A DNA stretch of 27,730 bases from DASWRT01 sp036403035 (GTDB lineage Bacteria; Pseudomonadota; Alphaproteobacteria; ATCC43930; CGMCC-115725), in assembly GCA_036403035.1 (NCBI GenBank), contig DASWRT010000169.1, positions 1 to 27,730 of the forward strand, written 5' to 3'. The translations under genes were made by a program, and so were the position numbers. The notes under the pieces were generated by a model that had not been told where the DNA came from, did no database searches, and worked only from the letters and a program-made list of their open reading frames with translations. This document shows positions 22,621 to 27,730 of this stretch, in pieces; the first letter of the stretch is position 1, and each line of letters starts with the position of its first letter.

Positions 22621-22646
22621 TTTTCAGAGACGTGCCGGAGTTCATT

Positions 22647-23636
22647 ATGAGAACGTTGTTCGTCTCGGCTGTCGTGGTCGCCCTTCTGACCGGTTCCGCT
22701 CATGCGCAGTCGGCTGGAGCGGACGATACGGAGGCGGGTGCCTCGGACGCGTCCACAGCCTGCGACCAGGGCTCGGTCGGTCCGGGGGCCGACGCTGCGA
22801 CCCTGTCCTCTTCGGCGGACGCAATCGCGGCAGTCGCCGCGTCCCCACCGCCTGTTCCCGACATGACGCTGACGTTCGACGACGAGTTCAACACCGCGAG
22901 CATCTCCGACGACAACTTCGCCAACGGCACGAACTGGAGCGATCACCTCTGGTTCACGGATCCCCGACCGGAGCTGTTCAGCGTGGCGAACGGCGTCGTG
23001 AGCATCACGGCCGACCAGAACCCCGCGACCAATGCGGACGGGTTCGTCGGTCAGATGGCGACCGTCAACGAGAAGGGGAAAGGCTTCGCCCAGCGGTTCG
23101 GCTATTTCGAGGCGTCGATCAAGGTTCCCGGCGGCAAGGGAACGTGGCCGTCCTTCTATCTCGTCAACAACGACCGCCTGACGGTCGACCCGGATATCCT
23201 GGAGAGCGAGATCGACGTCATGGAGGCGCCGGGCGTCCTGTTCGAGACCTATCTCGCGACCCTGCACGCGGACTCGTTCTTCTTCAACAAGGACGACGTC
23301 ACGAACGCGGCAGACAACAGAGTGCCTACCGGCGTCGACCTCTCGCAGGATTTCCATCGCTACGGCGTGCTGTGGGATCCGAACTCGCCCACGATCGACT
23401 GGTATTTCGACGGCCAGAAGGTACTGACCTCGCAGAAGTTCAGCACGACGGACGGCTCGCCGATGATGGTGGTCCTCGGCAGCAGCGTCGGCGATTTCGG
23501 ACTTGGCGGAAACGACGTCGACCCATCGACGCCGAACCCGGCCGTGATGCAGGTCGACTGGGTCCACGTGTACCAGTTCAACCCGCTCCTCGCGTCGATG
23601 ACGTTGGCCGCGATGCCGGTCGGTAGCTGTCCGTAA
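22647..23636 (+). CDS. Secreted glycoside hydrolase family 16 protein (endo-beta-glucanase/laminarinase-like)
   Basis: The 329-aa product has a Sec signal peptide (likely cleavage after AHA, residue 20) and an Ala/Ser/Asp-rich low-complexity linker to about residue 70. The GH16 jelly-roll follows: LTFDDEFN, FGYFEASIKVPGGKGTWPSF, and the catalytic EIDVMEAPG with nucleophile Glu188, Asp190 and acid/base Glu193. The extra residue in this E-x-D-x-x-E motif is the beta-bulge form seen in laminarinases and related enzymes. DFHRYGVLWDPNSPTIDWYF and VDWVHVYQF close the fold. CGGAG lies seven bases before the ATG. The likely substrate is a beta-1,3- or mixed-linked glucan or an exopolysaccharide; sequence alone does not decide. 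Confidence 0.92.
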   Translation: MRTLFVSAVVVALLTGSAHAQSAGADDTEAGASDASTACDQGSVGPGADAATLSSSADAIAAVAASPPPVPDMTLTFDDEFNTASISDDNFANGTNWSDHLWFTDPRPELFSVANGVVSITADQNPATNADGFVGQMATVNEKGKGFAQRFGYFEASIKVPGGKGTWPSFYLVNNDRLTVDPDILESEIDVMEAPGVLFETYLATLHADSFFFNKDDVTNAADNRVPTGVDLSQDFHRYGVLWDPNSPTIDWYFDGQKVLTSQKFSTTDGSPMMVVLGSSVGDFGLGGNDVDPSTPNPAVMQVDWVHVYQFNPLLASMTLAAMPVGSCP

Positions 23637-23783
23637 GAGTAGCGTCAGACAATACCTTTTGTCCGACAATTGTCATTGAAAATCGGAAGGGAGAGGAGCG
23701 TAAGGGAAAGCAAAATTGACTTGCAAATCCCGCCGATTACTTGGCATTCTACCTCCAGTTTGTCGTTTCAAGCGGGAACTGGC

Positions 23784-25001
23784 ATGAAACACTCTATGTA
23801 TGCCGGTGCGACGGTTCTCGGTATCGCGTTTGCGACGGCGCCCATTGCCGGTGCGGCAGCGCAAGCGCCACTGGTGGCGCCATCCAGCCCCAAAGCCGGC
23901 GCAGACGCCCTCGACGAAGCCAAGCAGTATTGGACGCCGGAGCGGCTCAGGAACGCGACGCCGATGGCGCCGACGACAACCTTGCCAAACCGTGGGCTGA
24001 GTTCTCCGCGATCCGCCGTCAGTCCGGAGGGTGCGACACCGACCGAGCCAGGCTCGATTGTGCCCGGTGCGCCGCCGACACGCGAGTTCGACCCGTCACA
24101 GAGCGAGCAGATCCTCCCTCCCGATGCCTCCGGCGGTGCGCCCCGCGCGGATCTGTCGACGAGCCGACCGGCCGTTGCGCCGGAGCTTCAACCTGAAGAA
24201 AGCGGAACGGGAGGCGCGTTCTTCACGACGTCACGGGTTTTTCCGGACGATGCCGCAACCGCGTACCCCTACGCCACCGCCGGCCGGCTGACTTTCCACG
24301 ATCCGGTAAAGAACGCGGATTTCATATGCTCGGCTGCGGTCCTCCGGCGGCGGATTGTCGTGACGGCCGGACATTGCGTGATACACCCCGATCCGGACCC
24401 CAAGAAGGCCTATTTCTTTGAAAAGTTCTTGTTCGTGCCGGCCTTCACCAACGGCAACGCGCCGTTCGGAACCTGGGTGCCGCAAACCGTCGGAACCTCC
24501 TCGGATTGGGCCAACTCGGACGGGAGCGTTCCGAATACCCAGGATGTCGGCATGCTGGTGATGTTCGACGACCCGTCCGCGACGCGTATCGGCGATCGGA
24601 CGGGAACCCTCGGCTACCAGACCGGCGCCCTCTTTCCGAACCACCTGACGATGCTGGGATATCCGGGCAACCTCGACAATGCCTCCCTGATGATCCGCAA
24701 CGACGCCCAGAGCTTCGCGCAAGAAAGAAACAACAATGTCGTCTACGGCTCCGCAATGACCAATGGATCGAGCGGCGGCCCGTGGATCCGCGATTTCGGC
24801 ATCGAGCCGCAAGGTTTGATCGAAAACCAAAACGCAAGGTTCTACAACGTCTTGGTGGGCGTTACTTCCGCCGGCCCGGATACGGCGGGCGTCGATCTCC
24901 AATCAGCATCCAACCTTCAGGGGCGGACCGAGAATACGGGAGGCTTCGAGGCGCTGTTGGATAATTTGTGCGGGTTGGATGCCCGCAATTGCGCGGATTG
25001 A
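23784..25001 (+). CDS. Secreted trypsin-like serine protease (S1B, V8/glutamyl-endopeptidase-like)
   Basis: The 405-aa product has a signal peptide (cleavage near GAAAQA, residues 23-28) and a Pro/Ser-rich pro-region of about 120 residues. The catalytic domain has His197 (VVTAGHC), Asp254 (NTQDVGMLVM) and Ser330 (NGSSGGPW). The GSSGGP in place of GDSGGP is typical of bacterial V8-like proteases. Cys182 and Cys198 can form the loop disulfide next to the His. The pro-region suggests secretion as a zymogen. The N-terminal frame extends upstream but only the ATG at 23784 gives a signal peptide. It is 147 bases after the GH16 gene, in the same direction. Confidence 0.9.
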   Translation: MKHSMYAGATVLGIAFATAPIAGAAAQAPLVAPSSPKAGADALDEAKQYWTPERLRNATPMAPTTTLPNRGLSSPRSAVSPEGATPTEPGSIVPGAPPTREFDPSQSEQILPPDASGGAPRADLSTSRPAVAPELQPEESGTGGAFFTTSRVFPDDAATAYPYATAGRLTFHDPVKNADFICSAAVLRRRIVVTAGHCVIHPDPDPKKAYFFEKFLFVPAFTNGNAPFGTWVPQTVGTSSDWANSDGSVPNTQDVGMLVMFDDPSATRIGDRTGTLGYQTGALFPNHLTMLGYPGNLDNASLMIRNDAQSFAQERNNNVVYGSAMTNGSSGGPWIRDFGIEPQGLIENQNARFYNVLVGVTSAGPDTAGVDLQSASNLQGRTENTGGFEALLDNLCGLDARNCAD

Positions 25002-25172
25002 CAAGCCATTCCATGTGGCGTCCGGAATTCATGCATGCCAATGGGTGAGGCTCTACGGAGCGGGCTTGCAGGGATGCCTCTCGCCTCTCGCGGATGCGAA
25101 AATCAGGAGGGCTCGGGCTGGAGTAAACACCGGGGATGCGGCGTTATCCCGCAGATGCAACAAAAAATAAGG

Positions 25173-25201
25173 CTTGCGCTATAAGCCCTTACCCGTAGGA
25201 T
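25173..25201 (+). promoter_or_regulatory. Candidate promoter of the small RNA
   Basis: CTTGCG (25173-25178), a 17-base spacer and TAGGAT (25196-25201) make a modest sigma-70-type promoter that would start transcription at about 25207, exactly at the foot of the first hairpin. Upstream, 25002-25172 after the protease gene holds no gene; on the minus strand a weak hairpin with a T-rich tail (about 25161-25187) may end leftward transcription. Confidence 0.4.
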
Positions 25202-25206
25202 ACCGC

Positions 25207-25303
25207 AGTGCAGCATTGCCTAGCACTGCTTCGCAGTGGTGCTGCACGCTTTCTAGGCGTTTCCTCCCTAAACTCGGGCCGCCTCACCGCGGCCCGTTTT
25301 TTT
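25207..25303 (+). ncRNA. Candidate small RNA with an anti-Shine-Dalgarno linker
   Basis: About 97 bases hold three parts. First, a long hairpin: GTGCAGCA (25208-25215) pairs with TGCTGCAC (25240-25247), and inside it CACTGC (25224-25229) pairs with GCAGTG (25233-25238). Second, a linker that should be single-stranded and contains TTTCCTCCC (25260-25268), complementary to the Shine-Dalgarno GGAGG. Third, a strong intrinsic terminator. A candidate promoter is correctly placed, and no open frame fits. Alphaproteobacteria have several families of small RNAs with exposed CCUCC motifs; I do not recognise this one as a named family. It may instead be a processed 3' end of the protease mRNA. Confidence 0.55.
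25275..25303 (+). terminator. Strong Rho-independent terminator
   Basis: A perfect 8-bp stem CGGGCCGC/GCGGCCCG (25275-25282 with 25289-25296), a CTCACC loop and seven consecutive T make a textbook intrinsic terminator. It ends the candidate small RNA and any read-through from the protease gene 274 bases upstream. Confidence 0.88.
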
Positions 25304-25669
25304 GGCTCGGCGATGTTTCGTCGCCGGGGATGATCCAGATTTTAGGCACGCAATGCAATCGATTTGTTCATATCCGCCTGCCTGCGGATCATTCCTCGAT
25401 TATCCCAGATGATGCGGGGTGTTGCTGCATGATCCGGGTGAGATCAAGGTTTCGGCGATTTCGCGCCCGCTGGACGCCGGTGATTTGGTCCGGCCGGCGG
25501 TCGAGCGTGCGGAACGCCGAGCCGGCCGAACGCCGGCTGGGTTTAATAGCACCCAGCAATCTCGGCGAAATGGAGACATGAGAGCAGCCCCTTCGGGCAA
25601 TAGATCGCAAAAGTGATTTCGTAGATACTTGCAGGCGTCATCCCTCCTCTGTCTAAGACGGAGGCGCTT
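25304..25669. other. Intergenic region, no feature seen
   Basis: The 366 bases between the terminator and the next small gene contain no frame with good coding character, no convincing hairpin with a T-run and no repeat that I can support. The GGAGG at 25660-25664 belongs to the small gene that follows. Confidence 0.5.
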
Positions 25670-25876
25670 GTGTTCATGTACAAGAAGCTGCTCATGGTTA
25701 CCATTGTCTCCTCCTTGTTGGGAGGCGCCGGATTTTCGGCAGTCAGGTCTTACCTGTCGACGGTTCCGGCAGCGGACATCGCCGAGAGCCGCAGCGCCGC
25801 CGGGCGCTTCGTCGGGTCACCGGGCATCGATTACGGCGATATTCGTCGAGCCATGGCCCACATGGCCTTCCACTGA
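25670..25876 (+). CDS. Small hypothetical membrane-anchored or secreted protein (68 aa)
   Basis: The product reads MFMYKKLLMVTIVSSLLGGAGFSAV, a basic start and one hydrophobic helix, followed by a polar tail of about 43 residues (ADIAESRSAAGRFVGSPGIDYGDIRRAMAHMAFH). The GTG at 25670 has a perfect GGAGG five bases upstream; the ATG two codons on (25676) is the alternative. It is 15 bases before the next small gene, so they may be co-transcribed. No family recognised. Confidence 0.55.
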   Translation: MFMYKKLLMVTIVSSLLGGAGFSAVRSYLSTVPAADIAESRSAAGRFVGSPGIDYGDIRRAMAHMAFH

Positions 25877-25891
25877 CGGCAGGGTCGCTGC

Positions 25892-26086
25892 ATGTCGAAC
25901 AGCGAATACGAAGCAGCAGTCCGCGAGTTCCTTCGGCGGAAGGGCGTCACGCGTTGCCCGACGGCCTACGCTCTACCGACACAGGCCCAAATTGCCGGAA
26001 GCGACCGCGAAGAGCTGAAACGATACGCGGCGGCGCGGGAAACGGCACAAGCGGCTCGATCGGCCGGGACGCGCAGTCAGGGATAG
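25892..26086 (+). CDS. Small hypothetical protein (64 aa) with a KGVTRCPTA motif
   Basis: The product has a helix (SEYEAAVREFLRRKGVT), the segment RCPTAYALPTQAQIAGSDR and a charged, Ala-rich C-terminal helix. The R-K-G-V-T-R-C-P-T-A pattern is one I associate with small conserved alphaproteobacterial proteins of unknown function; a helix, a single conserved Cys and a Gln/Arg-rich end are typical. An AGGG precedes the ATG. It follows the 68-aa gene by 15 bases and may share its transcript. Function unknown. Confidence 0.58.
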   Translation: MSNSEYEAAVREFLRRKGVTRCPTAYALPTQAQIAGSDREELKRYAAARETAQAARSAGTRSQG

Positions 26087-26136
26087 CGCACCCCGCCGGA
26101 CGGAGCGCGGCGGGGCGCTCAACAGGCTTGTTATGA

Positions 26137-26457
26137 GGACGCCACCGGCCTCCTGCCGCGGGCTCCTATGCGCCGCGACCGCCCGGAACGAACGAGAGCT
26201 TGCCGTTCACCTTCCATGAAGTGTGGTCGAGGCGGGCGCAGGTCGCGCCGCGCAGCAACAGCAGCGAGCTGCAACTCCGCGCCGTGGTCCAGGGACTTGG
26301 TCTCGCCTGCCCGTCTTGCTATTCCGGCGACCCGGAACCGGGTCTCATCCGGCTGGCCGGAGCGTGGATCGCGCCGTCGCGCGACATCCGGCCGGGTGTC
26401 CGCCGCGACACGCGCCACATGCCGCGGATCGGTGCCGTGCTCGATTCGCCGGAGTGA
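26137..26457 (+). pseudogene. LysR-family regulator remnant, C-terminal third (copy 2)
   Basis: The frame is open from after a TGA at 26134 and reads LPFTFHEVW, RAQVAPRSNSSELQLRAVVQ, GLGLACPSCYSGDPEPGLIR and IAPSRDIRPGVRRDTRHMPR before TGA 26455-26457. This is the effector-binding C-terminus of a LysR-type regulator; the helix-turn-helix and first effector subdomain are absent. Compared with copy 1 (22163-22336) it has lost 14 codons just before the stop, an in-frame 42-base gap lying between GTGCT-type direct repeats. It ends 27 bases before yaiI, which may once have followed a whole lysR. Confidence 0.77.
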
Positions 26458-26484
26458 CGGACCGTTCGCGCCGGGGAGAAGGAC

Positions 26485-26943
26485 ATGACCGATATCTATG
26501 TCGACGCCGACGCCTGCCCGGTCAAGGACGAGGTCTACCGCGTCGCCGGCCGCTATGGGCTGAAGGTCTACCTCGTCAGCAACTCGCTGCGGCGGGCGCC
26601 GCTGCACATCGAGGTCGAGCGCATCGTCGTCGGCGACGCGCCGGACGCTGCCGACGACTGGATCGCCGAGCGGGCCGGGGCGGGGGACGTCGTCGTCACC
26701 AACGACATCCCGCTCGCCGCCCGCAGCATCCGAAAGGGTGCGCTGGTGGTCGCGCCGAACGGCCGCGTCTTCACTGAGGCGTCGATCGGCAACGCGCTCG
26801 CGACGCGCGACCTGATGACCCATCTGCGCGACACCGGAATCGTCACGGGCGGCCCGCCGCCGCTCAAGCCGGCGGACCGCTCGCGCTTCCTCTCGGCGCT
26901 CGATCAGGCGATCGTCGCGGCGCGGCGGAGCGCGGGCGGGTAG
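26485..26943 (+). CDS. yaiI: YaiI/YqxD family protein (UPF0178, DUF188)
   Basis: The 152-aa protein is a full-length member of the UPF0178 family: IYVDADACPVKDEVYRVA at the start, then YLVSNSLRRAP, VVVTNDIPLAARSI and the end motif PPPLKPADRSRFLSALDQAI. The Asp-rich pattern resembles PIN-like nuclease folds, but no activity is established. GGGGAGAAGG lies just before the ATG. It is convergent with the TRAP gene (9-base gap). It is complete and looks intact, in contrast to the lysR remnant before it. Confidence 0.95.
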   Translation: MTDIYVDADACPVKDEVYRVAGRYGLKVYLVSNSLRRAPLHIEVERIVVGDAPDAADDWIAERAGAGDVVVTNDIPLAARSIRKGALVVAPNGRVFTEASIGNALATRDLMTHLRDTGIVTGGPPPLKPADRSRFLSALDQAIVAARRSAGG

Positions 26944-26952
26944 CCCGCCGGA

Positions 26953-27729
26953 TCAGGGCAGCCGGCTGCGGTAACGGTCGAGCGCCTCGCGGCCGTCGCT
27001 TCCGGCCTTCCCGATCCAGGCATCGACGGCGGCGTCTCCGGCCGTGCGGAGGGCCTGCACGAAATCGGGGGCAAGATCGGCGCTGACCGTCACGCCGTTG
27101 CTCCGCAGGCGGCCGCCGTTCGCGGCGATGCGGGCGACGATTTCCCGCCACTGCCGCTCCTCCGTTGTCGCGGCGGCCTTGCCGACGGCGTCCTTCAGGT
27201 CCGGCGCCAGCGCCTGCCACGCATCCTCGTTGATCGAGATCACGCTGAGCGGCATCGCGTAGTTGATCGCGGTGAAGTGGTTCAGGATTTCCCACAGCTT
27301 CGCGCCGGCGCCGCCATCGCCGGAGGACAGCACCGCGTCGAGCGTGCCGGCCCGCAATTGCGGGATCGCGTCGGCGAACGAGATCTGCACCGGCAGGGCG
27401 CCCGCTTCCTTGAATGCCGTCAGGCCGCCCGCGTCATAGACGCGGATCCGCAGGTCCTTGAGCGCCGCAATGCTGGTGACCGGCCGCTTCGCCCAGAGGC
27501 CGGACGGCGGCCAGGGCGAGACGTAGAGGAGCCGCTGATGATGCCGCGCCAGGGCGCGCCCGTAGGCGTCCCGCGCGCTCTCGGCGAGGAAGCGCGACTG
27601 CTCGGTCGTGACCGCGACGAACGGCAGCGACGAGAGCAGGAAGATCGGCTCCGCATCGCCGAGCGCCCCGGCATAGGCGTCGCCGACCGCGACCGCGCCG
27701 GAGCCCACGGCATTCAGCATGTCCTTCGA
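26953..27729 (-). CDS. TRAP transporter substrate-binding protein, DctP family (partial, runs off the window)
   Basis: About 259 residues of the C-terminal part of a DctP-type periplasmic binding protein are visible: GDAEPIFLLSSLPFV, YVSPWPPSGLWAKRPV, LKDLRIRVYDAGG then TAFKEAGALPVQISFADAIP, QLRAGTLDAVLSSG and the helical end EILNHFTAINYAMPL. The signal peptide and first 70-80 residues expected for the family are missing because the frame continues past the right edge; an ATG at 27720 is internal. The WPPSG segment resembles TRAP binding proteins for aromatic or keto acids, but the ligand cannot be named. Partner DctQ/DctM genes are not in the window. Confidence 0.87.
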   Translation of the reverse strand, partial: SKDMLNAVGSGAVAVGDAYAGALGDAEPIFLLSSLPFVAVTTEQSRFLAESARDAYGRALARHHQRLLYVSPWPPSGLWAKRPVTSIAALKDLRIRVYDAGGLTAFKEAGALPVQISFADAIPQLRAGTLDAVLSSGDGGAGAKLWEILNHFTAINYAMPLSVISINEDAWQALAPDLKDAVGKAAATTEERQWREIVARIAANGGRLRSNGVTVSADLAPDFVQALRTAGDAAVDAWIGKAGSDGREALDRYRSRLP

Positions 27730-27730
27730 A

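Noticed and set aside
24998..25003. TTGACA overlapping the protease stop as a promoter -35
   Set aside because: No acceptable -10 element follows at 15-19 bases.
25161..25190. Intrinsic terminator on the minus strand
   Set aside because: The T-run is good but the stem is only 5 bp, and no minus-strand gene lies upstream for it to serve; kept only as a remark.

Overview
The window is a GC-rich, gene-dense stretch of bacterial chromosome. Its gene families suggest an alphaproteobacterium with Rhodospirillales- or Hyphomicrobiales-like content: a PEP-CTERM protein, a SpeD/SpeE polyamine pair, LysR/DoxX/LigB remnants, TRAP and MFS transporters, an FTR1 permease and a 17-kDa-antigen-type lipoprotein tail. 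The taxon is inferred from gene content only. I found no rRNA or tRNA genes, no CRISPR array and no complete insertion sequence.

Layout. 1-2111: an unrecognised protein convergent with a nitronate monooxygenase. 2124-3609: a PEP-CTERM surface protein behind a textbook sigma-54 (-24/-12) promoter, its UUCG-loop terminator, and a VanZ-like membrane protein. 3698-7355 (minus): a His/Gly-rich lipoprotein, then a probable operon MFS drug exporter > DOPA-dioxygenase-like protein > Old Yellow Enzyme. 7579-9974: a PAP2 phosphatase and several small unknown proteins and lipoproteins. 10116-12952: an MFS carrier, a REP-like repeat pair, and an SDR reductase divergent from an ArsR repressor with a perfect operator palindrome between them. 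13005-16606: a small lipoprotein, an FTR1 iron permease behind a Fur-like box, and a response regulator/histidine kinase pair. 16929-20093: speD, speE and an ABC exporter in one tightly coupled operon, divergent from the two-component system across a repeat-bearing intergenic region. 20118-22071 (minus): ubiX, a LigB-type dioxygenase and a decapitated doxX.

22163-26457 is the most unusual part. Two diverged remnants of the 3' end of a lysR gene lie in the same orientation about 4 kb apart. Between them is a less GC-rich accessory segment with a secreted GH16 glycanase behind a structured leader, a secreted V8-like serine protease, a candidate small RNA with an anti-Shine-Dalgarno linker and a strong terminator, and two small genes. 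After the second remnant come yaiI and the 3' part of a TRAP transporter binding protein that runs off the window.

The points most worth following are the synthesis-plus-ABC polyamine operon and its divergent two-component system, the sigma-54 promoter of the PEP-CTERM gene, the candidate small RNA, and the lysR-tail-flanked secretory segment.
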